Shown piece after piece: positions 1 through 15,000 of a stretch of DNA of 48,683 nucleotides. Under the pieces are notes generated by a model. That model was not told where the DNA came from. It saw nothing but the letters and a program-made list of their open reading frames with translations, and did not search any database. The stretch spans positions 1-48,683 of the forward strand of contig JAIXYO010000015.1 of NCBI GenBank assembly GCA_027490215.1, read 5' to 3'. The stretch's first letter is position 1; each line of letters opens with the position of its first letter. Origin of the DNA: Rubrivivax sp. GTDB lineage: Bacteria > Pseudomonadota > Gammaproteobacteria > Burkholderiales > Burkholderiaceae_C. The position numbers and the translations under genes were made by a program.

Positions 1-3000
1 AACCCCTGCCCGATGCTCCTCCGGTGCGCATCACCGCGCTCGAAGTCACTCCGGCGCCCGACCTGAAGCCTCTGAACCTCCAAGTCACATCGGCCGGCGC
101 CATCGAGGCCGGCAGCACCGTCACCGTGTCGTGGATCGATCGCAACGACGGCGTGCTGCCAGCGTCGGTCAACTGGCGCGACCGTGTCGTCATCACCCGT
201 GTCGACACCGGCGAAGTCCTCTCCAGCACGGTGCTGCCTTACGACGTGGCTGCGGCCGGTGCGCTGGCGGCGGGCGCGCAGACCAACCGCTCGTTGCAGA
301 TCGCGCTGCCCGATGGCGCCCGCGGCGCTGGTTCGCTGCGCGTCACGGTCACGCTCGACATCGACAACGCGCTCGCCGAACAGAACATCACCAGCGACGC
401 CGAGACCAACAACGCCGCCAACACGCTCATCACTTCGGTGCTGCCCACCTACGCCGATCTGCAACCGAGCGTGCTGCAGGTGCAACCGGCCAGCGGTTGG
501 CAGGCGGGCGACACCGTCACCGTCACCTGGCGCAGCAGCAATACCGGAACGCGCGATGCCTCCGGTGCGTGGAAGGAAACACTGCTGGTGCGCAATACCG
601 CGCTCAACCAGACGGTGCAGACGATCGACGTCACCCACGACGGCAGCACCCTGGCCGCGGCTGGCGGCTTCGTCGATCGAAGCGTCACCCTCACCTGGCC
701 CTCGGGCAACCTGGCCACCGGCACCTACAGCTTCAACATCGCGCTCGACACCTCCGGTGCGGTGTTCGAGGCCAACACCGGCGGCACCGGTGAATCGAAC
801 AACAGCACCACGCTGAATATCGCCTCGGCCCCGGACGTGATCGTCAACGGCGTCACGCTCGACGCCGGCCCGGTGCAGGCCGGCGGCACGCTGACCCTGC
901 GTTGGAACACCGTGAACACGGGCAGCGCAGCGGTTCTTGGCGGCTTCTCTGATCGCGTCGTGGTGCGCAACACAGCGACCAACCAGACCATCGTCAACAC
1001 CGCAGTGCTGTACGACGCGGTGGCCGGCGGAAACATCGGAGCTGGCGAATCGCGAGCCCGTCAGGCGACCTTCGCGCTGCCTCTTGGCGCTTCGGGCGCG
1101 GGTGCGCTCGAGATCACGGTCTATGCCGACGCCACCACCAACGGCACCGGCAGCGTCTTCGAAGCCAACGCCAGTGGCACGGCAGAAGGCAACAACGCTG
1201 CGTCGATCACTGTCACCTCGATCGCTGCCGCCTACGCCGACTTGAAGATCGACAGCTTCACCGTGCCGCCGACCGCGCGCGGTGGCGACAAGGTCATCGT
1301 CAGCTGGACAGTCACCAACATCGGTGCGGCACCTGCGGTGGGCAACTGGATCGACCGCGTCGTGCTGTCGGCCGACGGCGTCTTCGGCAATGCGGACGAC
1401 ACGCGCACCGTCGACAAGCCACGCACCGGTCCGCTGGCAGTCGGTGCGTTGTACACCGAGAGCGCCGAGATCACCCTGCCGATCAACTTCGACGGCACGC
1501 TCAACGTCATCGTTCGCACCGACGTTGGTCAGGCGGTGCTCGAACCCGATACGCGCGGCGACAACACGAGCGCCAAACCGATCAGCGTCGCCGCACCCTA
1601 CAGCGATTTCCTGGTCGAGGCGGTCACGGCGCCAACGGCGGCGCTGTCGGGCACGCAGGTCGAGATCGCCTGGCGAGTGCGCAACCTCGGCGACACCACC
1701 GCCGCCGGCAGTTGGCAAGACCGCGTCGTGCTGTCGCAGGACGGCGTCTTCGGCAACGCCGACGACATCGTTCTCGCCACCGTCAACCGCAGCGGGCCGA
1801 TCGCACCCAACGACTCGTACACCGTTCGGCAGACCTTCACCATCCCGGCCGAGCTCACCGGGTCGTGGCAGGTGCTGGTGCGTACGGACGTCAACAGCCT
1901 GGTGTTCGAGGGCGGCCGCGTCGGCAACAACCTGGGTACGACACCCGCAGCACTGGTCGTCAGCCCGGCGCCGTCGGCCAATCTGGTGGCCAGCTCACCT
2001 GTCGCGGCGTCACCCGCATTGGCCGGGGCATCGGTCACCGTGGCCTGGAAGGTCACCAACGCCGGCGAGGCCGACGCCGTCGGACCGTGGGTCGATTACG
2101 TTTACCTCAGCCCCGATGGGCAGGTCGCAGGCGCCACGCTGCTGGGCAGCAAGGCACGTACCTTGTCGCTCGCCCAAGGCGCGAGCTACGACGCCAGCTT
2201 GTCGGTCACGCTGCCCGACTGGGCCGACACCGACACCGCGCGGCTGCTGGTCGTCACCGATGCCGCCAAGCAGGTCTATGAATCCGGCCGCGAAGCCGAC
2301 AACACCGCTGGCAGCACACTCGCCCTGCGCCGCGTCGACCTGCGCGCCGACCAGCTGAATGCCACGCCCACCGCCACCTCGGGCGACACGGTCACCGTGT
2401 CGCTCAACGTCACGCAGGCGGGCACCGGATCGCTCAGCGGCACCTGGACCGATCGTCTCTACCTTTCGCGCGACGCCGTCCTCGACCCGAGCGATCGCCT
2501 GCTCGACACGCGCAGCGTCACGCGCACGCTCGACCCCAGCGCCACCTACACCAGTGACTTCAGCGTGCAGCTGCCTGTCGATGCCTCTGGCGCGTGGTTC
2601 CTCATTGGCCAGACCGACAGCGGCAACGTCATCAAGGAAGTCGGCTTCGAGGGCAACAACACCGCCGCGTCGGCCATCAACATCGCGTTGCGGCCCTACG
2701 CGGATCTCGAAACCACCGACGTCGTCGCGCCACCGCAAACCATCGGCGACCCGGCGCGGCTCACCGTCAGCTGGAAGGTGGCCAACCGCGGCACCGGCAT
2801 CGGACTGACCACGGCGTGGACGGAGTCGATCATTGCGTCGCGCGACGGCGTGCTCGGCAATTCCGACGACATCGTCCTCGGCACCTACGCGAACCAGCGC
2901 GTGCTGACGGTGGGAGACAGCTACACCCAGTCCGAGACGGTGCTGGCACCGGCCGGGCTGTCGGGCCGCTTCACCCTGTTCGTGCGTGCGGACAGCGGTA

Positions 3001-6000
3001 ATGCGGTGTTCGAGAACGACAGCGAGGCGAACAACACCTCGAGCACCGCGCCGGTCGATGTCATGCCGATCCCTTACGCCGACCTGCGCGTGGTGTCGGC
3101 CGGGACCGTCAACGCGGCGCAATCGGGCGGCACGGTCGCCGTCAACTGGCGCGTCGAGAACCGTGGCATCGGCCGCACCGACACCTCGGGTTGGTCGGAC
3201 CGGGTCACGCTGGCGCGCAACGCCGATGGCACCGACGTGGTCGCATCGGGCAGCTTCGACCACTTCGGCGCCCTGGCCAAGGACACCGGCTACGACCGCG
3301 TCGGTCAGGTCGAATTGCCCGAAGGCCTGTCGGGCACCTTCTACGTGTTCGTCGAGACGGGCGGCGCCTACGAGTTCATCTACGGCAACAACAACCGCGC
3401 CCTGGCCGGCCAGGTTACGGTCACCGTCGCTCCCAGCGCCGATCTGGTGGTGCAGTCGATTTCAACCGAGAAGGCCACCGCCACCGAAGGCGAGAACATC
3501 GAGATCAGCTGGACGGTGCTGAATCAGGGCGATGCCAACGCCACCAGCGCGATCACCGACACCGTCGAACTGTTCAAGCCGGCCGACCCGACGGTGCGGC
3601 CCATCAGCCTGGGATCGTTCAGCTACGCCGCCGGCTTGCAGGCCGGGAAGGCTTACACCCGTACCGAACGCGTCAACCTGCCGGCACGCATCGAGGGCGG
3701 CTGGGTCATCCGCGTCACCACCAACGCCAGCTCCCAGGTTTTCGAGCTCGGCACGCGCGCGAACAACAACACCACCGTCGATGACCAGTTGCTGCTTGTC
3801 AGCACCAAGACCCGCCCCGACCTGCAGGTGCAGACCATCGACGCGCCCGATGCGGTCACGGCCGGGTCGGGCTTTGCGGTCAATTACCAGGTGGTCAACC
3901 GCGGACAGATCGGCACGAGTGGTCTCTGGAACGACAAGGTCTACCTGTCGCTCGACAACAAGCTGAGCGGCGACGACATCCTGCTCGACACGGTGTCGAA
4001 CCCGCAGGCGCTGGCTGTTCAAGAGAACTACTCGGCGGGCACGAAGACGGTGTCGGTGCCCACGCGCCTGCAGGGACAGGCCTACCTCATCGTCGTCGCC
4101 GATGGCAGCAACCAGGTCGACGAGCACCCGAACGACTTCAACAATTCGGCGGTGCGGGCGATCACCATCAACCCGTACCCGCCAGCCGATCTGGTCGCGA
4201 GCAACGTCAGCGCGCCGGCACAGGCGGTCTACGGCAGCGAGATCGAGGTCCGCTTCAAGGTCACCAACAACGGCGTCAACCAGACCGACAAGCCGACCTG
4301 GGTTGATTCCGTCTGGCTGGCGCGCGACAAGACCCGCCCGACACCGGGTCTGCGCGACGAGAAGACCGGCGTCGCCGTCGGCAACGGCGGCATCTTCCTC
4401 GGCAGCGCGGTGCACACCGGCCTGCTCGCCAAGGGCGAGAGCTACGAAGCGGTCATCAAGGTGCGCATCCCGGCGGTGATCGAGTCGGGCAGCTACTTCA
4501 TCACACCGTGGACCGACGCCTACGACGCGGTGCTCGAAGACACCTTCGTGGCCAATCCCGACGACCCGGCCGAGTTCGACAGCAACAACTACAAGGCCCG
4601 GGCGATCGACATCATCGGCAACCCGACGCCGCCGAAGCCCGACCTGCAAGTCACTGAGGTGGTCGCCGATGCGACCGGTTCGGTCGATGCACCGTTCAAG
4701 ATCAGCTGGACGGTGCAGAACCGCGAGGACGGCGCGGCCGATGTGGAATGGTTCGACAGCGTCTATGCGTCTGACCTGCCGTTCGACAACCCGAACGCGA
4801 AGCGGTGGTTCCTCGGCAGCGTCGCGCGAGCCAAGCCGCTGGGCCGGCTCGACAGCTACACCAGCAGCCTGAGCGTCAACCTGTCGCCCGCCGTCAAGGC
4901 GAGCTACGTCACGGTGGTTGCAGACCAGGACGAGTTCCGGCTGCCCGCAGTCGACGAGACGAACGAGCTCAACAACAGCCGTTCGACCACCACGCAGATC
5001 ATTCCGCGCCCCGCCGATCTGGTGCCGATTTCGATGACCGCGAAGCAGCAGAACTTCTCGGGCGAAAAGACCACCGTGTCATGGACGGTCCAGAACCAGG
5101 GCCAGGCGGTGTGGAGCGGCACCCAGCGCTGGACCGACACGGTGTTCTTCTCGCCTGACCCGGTCTTCGGCAACCGCGCCATTGCCCTTGGTTCGGTCGT
5201 GCACGACAACAAGGCCGGCCTCGCCGCAGGCGCCAGCTACACCGAGACCGCCGATTTCACGCTGCCAGCCGGCACCGATGGGCCCTACTACCTGCACCTT
5301 GTCGTCGACGGTGGCAGTGCCCCGGTCTTTGAAGACGTCGCTGACAAGAACTCGCGATCGATCCGCAAGTACGAAGGCACCGCCTACGAGCCGCCAGACC
5401 TGGCCAACAACCGTTTCGTCAGCACCATCCCGGTGACCTACCGCGAATCCGACCTTGTCATCTCGGACCTACAGTTCGATGCGGCAGCCACCTCGGGCCA
5501 GAAGGTCGACGTCAGCTTCACCGTCAAGAACCAGGGCACCCGCAACACCCGCGAAACGGTCTGGGCAAACCGTATCTATCTGTCGCGAGACGCCTCGCTC
5601 GACAGGACCGACCTGCAGGTCGGTCAGGTCATCACCAACCTGTACTTCGGCGGGCTGGCGGCGGGTGGCGAACTCAACTACACCACCAAGATCCAGATCC
5701 CCGAGGGTGCCGACGGATCGTGGTACCTGATCGCCTACGCTGATGCCGATGTGCGGGGCATCGACCTGACCGGTCCTTCGCCTACCGATGCGGGTTCAGG
5801 AACGGGTGCTCTGGACCTTGATTCGGTCAAGGAATTCCGTGGCGAAGGCAACAACGTCACCGTCAAGCCGATCGCCATCACGCTGCGCGCCAGCGCTGAT
5901 CTGCGGGTCGAGTCGGGCTCGGTGAAGGTCCCCGAGCGCGTGCTTACCGGGCAGGAACTCAAAGTCGACTACCGGGTAGTCAACGCCGGCGCAGGTGCCA

Positions 6001-9000
6001 CACCGCCCGACCAGTTGCGCTGGGTCGACAAGGTCTACCTGTCGGCAGACGACTCCCTCGACCTCAATGCCGATCGCCTCATCGGCGAGGTGAGCCACGA
6101 AGGCGCTCTGGCCGCTGGCGCCGGCTACGACGTGACCAAGCGCTTCCGTCTGGGCAACGACCTGGTCGGCCCTTACTACGTCTTCGTGATCACCGACCCG
6201 GGCGACAGCAGCCGCCCACGCGGCGCCGTCTACGAGGGCGCGAACGAAGCCAACAACGCCACGCCGTCTGCGCTGCAGGTGCTGATCGAACAGCCGCCGC
6301 CGGCCGATCTGGTCGTCACCGACTTCAATTTGCCGAGCGGTGGCGCCGTCAACCAGGACATCACGCTGAGCTGGACCGTCAAGAACCAGGGTCAGTTCGC
6401 GGCGCAGGGCAGCTGGACCGATGCGGTCTATCTGTCGGCCGACGGTAGTTGGAGCCTGGACGACATCCGGCTCGGGCAGGTGAATCACAACGGCACCATC
6501 GACCCCGCTGGCACTTACACCAGCCCGCCAACGAGCTTCAAGTTGCCACCCATGAAGGCCGGCCAGTACCGCGTCATCGTGCGGCCGGACATCTTCAACC
6601 AGGTGTACGAGGGCAGCAACGAAGGCAACAACACCACGGCGTCGAGCAACGTGGTCAGCGTGACGGTGCCAGAGCTGCAACTGGGCGTCTCACGCGACAC
6701 CAGCCTCACGGTGGGCCAGGGGCAGCTCTACAAGGTGACGGTGGCGGCGGGCCAGACGCTGCGATTCAGCCTCGACACCGACCGCGCCGATGCGGCCGAC
6801 GAGATCTACGTGCGCTGGAACGAGGTGCCCAGCGCCGCGATCTTCGACGCCAGCTTCACCACGCCGCTGCAGCCCGACCAGGTCGCCGTGGTGCCGACCA
6901 GCCAGGCGGGCGACTACTACGTGCTGGTGCGCTCCCTCTCCGCCGGCGCCAGCACCTTCGCCGCCAAGGTGAAGGTCGAGGCGCTGCCGTTCCAGATCAG
7001 CAACGTGACGCCCGATCAGGGCGGCGATGGCCGCTGGGTGACGATGACGATCAGCGGCGCGCAGTTCAAGGCCGGCGCCGTGGCCAAGCTGGTGCGACCA
7101 GGCATCAGCGAGATCGAGCCGACTCGGGTGCAGGTGATCGATGCCACCACCATCGTCGCGATCTTCGACCTGCGCAACCAGCCGCATGGCCTGTACGACG
7201 TGCAGGTGATCAACCCGAACGGCGCGGTCGCGGTCGTGCCTTACCGCTACCTCGTCGAACGGGCCCTGCCGACGGACGTGACGCTCGGCCTGGGTGGCAC
7301 GCGCGCCCTGTCGCCGGGCGCTTCCGGCCTGTACCACGTCACGCTCGAGAACGGCACCAACGTCGACACGCCGTATGTCTACTTCCAGATCGGCGTCCCC
7401 GAAATGGGCGACAACGCCAAGGTGCTGGGCCTGCCGTATGTCAGTTTTGCCAGCAACGTGCGCGGCGGCCCGAATGCTGCAGACAACCCCAACGCCGCCT
7501 GGGCGAGCCTGGACTCCGAGGTCAACACGACCGGATACAACCTCGCGCCGGGCTACGTTCTCGACCTGCAGGCAGGCGGCTTTGCAGGCCTGAACTTCAC
7601 CGCGCAGACTTATCCCGGCTTTGCGGCGATCCTCGCGCTGGACCGGGTTCAGTTGCGCACGGTTCTGGCCGACGCACGTCCCGAATGGATCACCGACGGC
7701 ACCTTCGAGACCAAGCTCACCGCGCTCGAGGCCTTCATCCAGTCCGGCATCGACAACCCGAAGGGATTCGCCAAGGCGATCGGCAAGATTCGCCAGTACA
7801 TGCCTTTCCGCTTCAACGTGGCCGCTTCGGCAACCGCGTTGACGCGCGATGACTTCGTCAAGCGCGAGAGCGCCGAGGCCGAGGCCTTGCGCCTGAAGGT
7901 GCTGGCTGACAAAACCGCCAGCCGCGCGCTGGCCGATCTGGCCAGCGATGCCGAAGGCTGGAAGCAGAGCTACCTGGCCGCGCTTGAACAGGGTGGCCTG
8001 CTGCGCCCCGAGGACCAGGCACCGCCCATCCGCCTGCAGCCCCGGGTGGCCAGCATGCTCGCCATCCTGACCAGCGGCGTCACGCTGGGGCGCGCCGGGC
8101 AGTCGGTGCAAAGCGACGGCGACCTCGTCAACTTCTTCCAGCAGGTCAAGACCTGGTATGGCGACCAGCGAGGCAAGCTGGCCCCCATCGCGAGCTATGA
8201 CCCCCTGATCGTGTCGGAAGACGGCGTCGAGGAACTGATCCTGGTACCGGTGCCGGCACTGCCGACACAAGCCGATGCCGATCTGGGCCTGGCGCAGCAG
8301 ACCTACTTCAACGCCTTCAACGTCTTCGCCAAGGGCAATCTCAACCCCGCCTCCGCAGCGGTCTCGGCAGACTTGGCGCTGCTGGGCCTGCAGGCGCTGT
8401 TCGACCTCGCTGCAACTGCCAACGCGCAGGCATCGATCACCGGCCCGAGCGGCTTTGGCAGCCAGCAGTTCCTGCCGGCCGACCAGCCGCTGCCCTACAC
8501 CGTCAACTTCACCAACCCCGGCACGGCGAGCCGCACCGTCAATGAAGTGCGGATCGTGCAGAAGCTGGATGCGGGCGTCACGCCATACAGCTTCCGCCTG
8601 GGAGACATCCAACTGGGCGATGTGACGGTGCACATCCCCGCCGGCCGGGCCAGCTACCAGGGCGACATTGACCTGCGCAATTCGCGCGGCTACATCCTGC
8701 GCGTGTCGGCCGCGGTCGACCCGAACACCGCGATCGCATCGTGGGTGCTGCAGGCGATCGACCCGCTGACCGGCGAGGTGCTCACCGACGCCACGCGTGG
8801 GCTGCTTTCGCCTGACGATGCCAACGGCCGCGGGCAGGGCTACGTCAGCTACAGCGTCAACCCGAAGTTCGGCGTGGCGACGGGCCAGCAGATCAAGGCG
8901 AGCGCGCGCGTCACCTTCGACGGCCAGAGCGGGTTCGACACCGCCGAGGTGGTACACACCTTCGACGGCGAAGCGCCGGTCACCGCGCTCACGGCCCGCA

Positions 9001-12000
9001 CGCTGTCGGGCAATGCCTTCGACGTGCAATGGAGCGCCACCGACGAACCGGGCGGCTCGGGCGTGCGGCACACCAGCATCTTCGTCTCGGTCGACGGTGG
9101 TGCGTGGGAGATCTGGAAGCGCCAGACCACCGAAACCAGCGGCATCTATCAGGGGCAGCCTGGCAAGCGTTACGAGTTCGCCGCGCTGTCGACCGACAAC
9201 GCCGGCAACCGCGAGCTGGCACGTGCAACGCAGACATTGCCAGACGACGGTACCCGCACCAATCTGGGAGATGTACCGAGCGCTGGCAAGACGACCATTG
9301 ACACCGGCAAGCCACCGACGCCGAGCAACGCCACCTCGACCAACCCGCTGTTCGCCCAGGCCGAAAAGGGTCTGCCCGCCGGCGCCTCCGACCGGCCGTC
9401 GCAGTTCACCCAGGTGCTTGCGCCGTTCTCGGGTGCGGTCTTCGGCACGGGCATCGCGCAGAGCAATGCCGGCATCGGCCCGCTCGCGCTGCTCGAGCGG
9501 CCGGACGGCACCTTCATCGCGAGTGGTGGCCTCAACCGCGGCAGCTTGTATGTTTACGCGCAAGACGGCGGCAAGGCGCTCAACCCGCAGACGGTGCTCG
9601 ACACGCCGATCTTCGACCTGGCCTACGACAACCAGGGCGGCCTGTGGGCGACCAGCGGCGGTGGTCAACTGCTAGAGCTTGACACCACCAGCTTCGCCAT
9701 CCTCAACCGCTATGGCGACAGCCTGACACAGGCGCTTGCCTTCGATGCGGTGAAGGGCGTGTTCTACGTGTCGTCGGGCGACGGCATCGAGACCTTCGAC
9801 ATCGCGACGCGTCGCTTCGCGCACTTCAGCGACCTGCGCGTCGACGATCTGGCCATCGCCCCCAACGGCCAGCTGTGGGCCAGCCGCTGGCCGAACCGTG
9901 GCGAGATCGTCAGCTTCGATGCGCAAGGCAAGCCGAGCGCGCAGATCGTCATCGACGCCGACCTCGACTCGCTCGCCTTCGGCCGGAAGGGAACGCAGCT
10001 TGAAGGCCTGCTGTTCATCTCGGCACGCAAGCGTTCGGGCTACGACACACCCATCAGCCTCCACATGGTCGACCTCGCCACCCTGCGCGTACTGCAGGTC
10101 GCCAGCGGCGGCCCGAGCGCCGAGCAGCTGCTGGCCACCAGCGATGGCCGGCTGCTGATCGCCAACAGCGCGCAGGTGGATGTCTTGTCACCGATCGTGG
10201 CGCCACGCATCGTGTCGAGCAGTCCGGCGGATGGCGCCCTGGTGGCTCTGCCTCTGGACGAGTTCGCGATCACGTTCGACCAGGACATGACCCGCCCGAC
10301 CCGCACCGAAGCCGGCTCGGTGCTGAACCTGACGAACTACGTTATCAAGCAGGACGGCCTGACGGTGACACCCGCCCGGGTGCGTTATGACGCGCCGTCA
10401 CGCACGGTCTTCCTCGGATTCGACAGCCTCGAAGCCGGCAACTACACCGTCACGGTGGCGGCAGCCATCACGAGCCGACTCGGCTTGAAGCTCGGCAGCC
10501 CGACCACATTGAGCTTCATCGCTGCACAGGATTTCACCCCATACGTGCGCGTCGATTTCGAGAACACCCGCTCCGACCAGCTGGCGGGCACGATCAGCTA
10601 TGACCTGCGAGTCACCAACACCAGCGGATACGACCTGCGTGGGCCACTGGTGCTGTTGCTCGACCCGCAGGTCTACTTTGCAGGCAGGCCAGGTGCACCG
10701 GCTCAGTCAGACGATGGAAAGCTGTGGCGCCTGGACCTTTCCGCCGGACTCATCGGTGGTGCCCTGAAGGCCAACGAATCGACCGTCGTGCGCACGGTCA
10801 GCATCCGCAACCCGCTGGATCAGCGCGCAGACCTCGGCTTCGGGATCCTCGCCCTCCCTTATCCAAACACGCCACCGACCTTCAACTCGACCCCGGTGGT
10901 CCAGGCCAAGGCCGGCGAGTCCTACCGTTACGAAGCAAAGGCCACGGACCCCGACGGATTGCTGTCAGGCTACCTGTTGGTGGCGGGGCCCGCGGGCATG
11001 CAGGTTGACGCGGCCACAGGCGTTGTGACATGGATGCCCACGGCCGAATCGGCAGCCAACACCCCAGTGGTCCTGCGCGCCATCGACGGTCGCGGTGCAG
11101 TCGCCACGCAGCGGTTCACGATCGCCGTGAGCGGTGGCAATCACGCACCCGAGGTGTCTTCCATTCCTTCGGTCTACGCCGTGCGTGAGGGTGAGAAGCT
11201 CACCATCAACATGCTGCCGGTCGACGCCGACGGTGACAACGCGGTGGCACTGATGGACCAGTTGCCGCCCGGCGCCGTCTTTGACATGGCAACCGGCGTG
11301 TTCGAGTGGACACCAGCCTTCGGCGCCTCCGGCACCTACAAGAACGTGAGTCTGGTTGTCACTGACGGCAGGCTGAGCACCGCTTACAGCCTTGCCTTTG
11401 TTGTATTGCCGGCGAATCAGCTTCCGGTGATCTCTGCGGTACCTGACGGGACTGTCCGTCAGGGTGATCCAGTGCGCATCGATTTCAACGCCACCGACGC
11501 CGACGGCGACACCGTTCGATTCAGCGCGCCGATTCTTCCCGCTGGTGCAGTCATCGACCCGCTTTCTGGCGTTTTGACCTGGATCCCTGGATTCAGCCAG
11601 ACAGGGGCTTACGACATCACCGTGCGTGCATCGGATGGCATCGGCTACTCCGAAAGAACGGTGCGCCTCACGGTCCAGAACGCCAATGCCGCGCCTGTGT
11701 TCGACAACCTCACGGGGATCCAGGTCAGTGAAGGCCAGCCGCTTCAGTTTGCGGCTTTCGCCTTCGACCCTGACAACCCGGGCTACGCACTCCCGTACCG
11801 AACCAGCGATGGATCACTGGCTTTCATCGAAGGGGAGAGACCCAGCGTCACCTACTCCGTGCTCGACCTGCCTCCGGGCGCGAGTTTCGACCAGGACACC
11901 GCGGTCTTCTCCTGGACGCCCACTTTCGCCGACGCCGGGGTTCGAACGGTCCGATTCATCGCCACCGATGACGGAGACGGCACAGGTGTGCCGCTGACCA

Positions 12001-15000
12001 CCACGATCACCGTGCCGATCACCGTGCGCAACGTGAACCGCGCGCCCGTGCTGCCTGAGCTGAACGCCGTCAGCGTCAACAAGGGCGAGGTGCTGGAGAT
12101 CGACATCACTGCGACCGATCCCGACGGCAACCCGCTGGTCTACTCGGCTGCCGGTCTACCGCACTTTGGCGAACTCATCACCGCCGCCAATGGGTCTGCC
12201 AAGCTGCGATTCGCCCCGGGCCATCAAGACCGCGGCAACAGCGTGATCACGGTGAGCGTGCGGGACAACGGTGATGATGGCGGGCCGGTGTCTGAGCTGG
12301 TGTCGTCTCGAACCTTCGTGCTGTCGGCAGTGTCTGCGGCTGAAGCCCCTGTGCTGCAACGGATAGGCAACAAGGTGGCGTTGTTCGGTCAGCCGCTCGA
12401 GTTCAACCTCCTGGCGAGCGACAAGGATCAGGACACACTGACCTTCGCAGCCGAGGGGCTGCCGCCCTCGGCCACCCTGGTGCCTGGCGTGGCCTACGGA
12501 ACCGCAAGGTTCTCCTGGACGCCGACCAGCGCAGACGCTGGCGTGACGACGGTCAAGTTCACTGTCACCGACTCGACCGGGCTCAGTGACACCCAAACGA
12601 TCCAGATCACCGCGCGCGCCACCAATGCAGCCCCCACACTTGCTCCGGTCGGCAACCGGACCGTGGCTGAGGGCGCCACGCTCCGGCTGCAGTTGTCTGC
12701 GACCGACACGGATGGGGATTCCTTGACCTATGTGCGTCCGGTCAATCTGCCGCCCGGAGCCAGCTTCGACGTGGCCACTGGTCTTCTGACATGGACACCA
12801 GGCCTTGAGTCAGCCGGCATCTATGGAGGCATCGCGCTGAGCGTATCGGACGGCGCAGCAAGCAGTTCGGAAACCATTTCGATCACGGTCGCGCCAACCA
12901 ATCGCGCGCCATTGCTGCTTCCGGTGCTGCCGATCGGTGGCCAGGAGCGCTCCCTTTTGCAGTTCAACTTGTTGGGCGTCGACCCGGACGCTGACGTGTT
13001 GATCTACAAGGCGATTTCGCCACTGCCAGCCGGGGCCAGCTTCGATCCCGTCACGGGCCTCTTCAAGTGGACGCCGAGCCATGACCAGGCGGGCACCTAT
13101 GCACTCAAGTTCGCCGTTCTGGATCCTGCCGGTTCCCAGACGGAACAGACCGTCACGCTGAACATCGCAGACGTGAATCGCTTGCCGGTCCTGGCCTTCA
13201 CCAACCACCAGGTGACCTTGGGTCAAACGCTGCGTTTCAAGGTCAGCGCTTCCGATCCCGACACGGCAGAAACCTTGCGTTTCAGTTCGCGCAACCTGCC
13301 CGCGGGTGCGACGCTGGATCCAGTAACCGGGGAGATCGTCTGGGAGCCCAACCCTGGGCAGATTGGTGACCATGTCGCCGTGATCGGTGTCAGCGATGGA
13401 AAGTCGAGCGTCGAACGTGCGCTGGCGCTGCGGGTCACGGCATTGCCGGTCGGCCCGACCGTCTCTCTCGTGCTGACGCCAAGCTTCCCTTCCATCCCTG
13501 GGCAGCCTGTGTCCATCACTGTGCTGGCCGATGCCTTCTCGGCAGTGGCTGGTCGATCACTGTCCGTGAACGGCCAGTCCCTGAGCCTCGATGACCGGGG
13601 ACGCGCCATCTTCGTTGCGCCGGCGTCGGGGCTTTACACGCTTCAGGCCAGCGCCACCGACCTCGACGGGTTCAGCAGCACAGTCTCTCAGACACTGAAG
13701 GTACGAGACCCCAGCGACACGGCTGCACCCGTTGCCAAACTCGATGCGAGCCTGCCCGGCAGGCTGCTCAACAGCATCACCGAGCTCCGTGGTCAAGTGA
13801 TCGACAGCAACCTCGACAGTTGGACGCTGTCCATCGCGCGGGCCGGCTCCAGTAACTTCCGCGTCATCGCTGAGGGCAGTCAAGCCATCAGTGGCGTGCT
13901 CGCCACCCTCGATCCGAGCAGCCTGGAAAGCGGCCCGTACCAGCTTCGACTCCAGGCCATGGACATTGCAGGCCGCGTCGGCGAGAGCACCATTGCGATC
14001 GATTTGGCAGCTCCCTCAAATCCGCAGCGGCTGACTCGAACCGAAGTCGACATGACGGTGGTGGTTGCCGGCAAGTCGGTGCAGTTGCTGCGGCGATACG
14101 ACGCCCTCGCCACCGACCTCAGCGGCTCCCTGGGCTACGGTTGGCGGCTGGCGCTCAGAGATGTCGCGCTGGTCACCGATGTCGCCTTGACAGGACGGGA
14201 AGACATCGGCAACTACGGTCCGTTGCGCGACGGTTCACGCCTGTACCTCACCACACCTGCCGGCGAGCGGGTCGGCTTCACCTTTGCGCCACAACGCAAA
14301 TCGAGCGCCGGCGTCACCTGGTTTGAACCCAAATGGATTCCTGATGCAGGTGTGAACTGGGCTCTGGAGTCTGCGGGCGGCAAACTTCAGCGGGCTGGTG
14401 ATCGCTACTACGACTACCTCACCTCGAAGCCCTACAACCCGGCGGGCATCCCCGGGGTTCGTGGGCAATACACCCTGCGGGGAGCCGACGGCACAGCCTA
14501 TGAAATCGACGCCGACCGCGGCATCAGCGCGATCGTCTACGCAGACGGCACCCGTCTTGAAGTCAGCGACAGCGGCATCGTCGCAGCCAATGGCGATTCC
14601 GTGCGATTCGCTCTGGATGCCAAGGGCCGGATCGAGACTGCAGCCGCGCCCGATGGACGCGTAGTGATCTACAGCTATGACGACCAGGGCAATCTGATTG
14701 GCGTGCGGCAGCTGCAGGCAGCCACGTCCCAGCGCTATGCCTATGACGACATGCATCGGCTGGTTCTGGCCACCGGCCCTGCTGGTGGCGTCAGCATCGA
14801 GTCTGTCGGCGGGCTGCCTCAATCTCACCCGATCGTCGCCGATCTGGGCCCGGCGCTGTCCTACCTCAATCGGGTGGTCGACCGAACCTTGAGCGCTGGC
14901 GAAGTCGTTCGCTACAGCTTCTCGGTCCGCGACAGCGAACTGGCTTCGGCTGCCGGTGGCGCTGCACTGGTCCTGGCGGAGGTCGAATCCCTGGGCGGCA

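Noticed and set aside
6690-9668. Long open frame on the minus strand inside the giant gene (about 990 codons), with similar ones elsewhere
   Set aside because: It is antisense to a clear domain-bearing gene and has no recognisable domain. Open antisense frames are expected at this GC content and codon bias.
14035-14800. RHS/YD segment as evidence for a polymorphic toxin
   Set aside because: Only two to three YD units are seen, there is no RHS core end motif or toxin domain, and thousands of structural residues follow.
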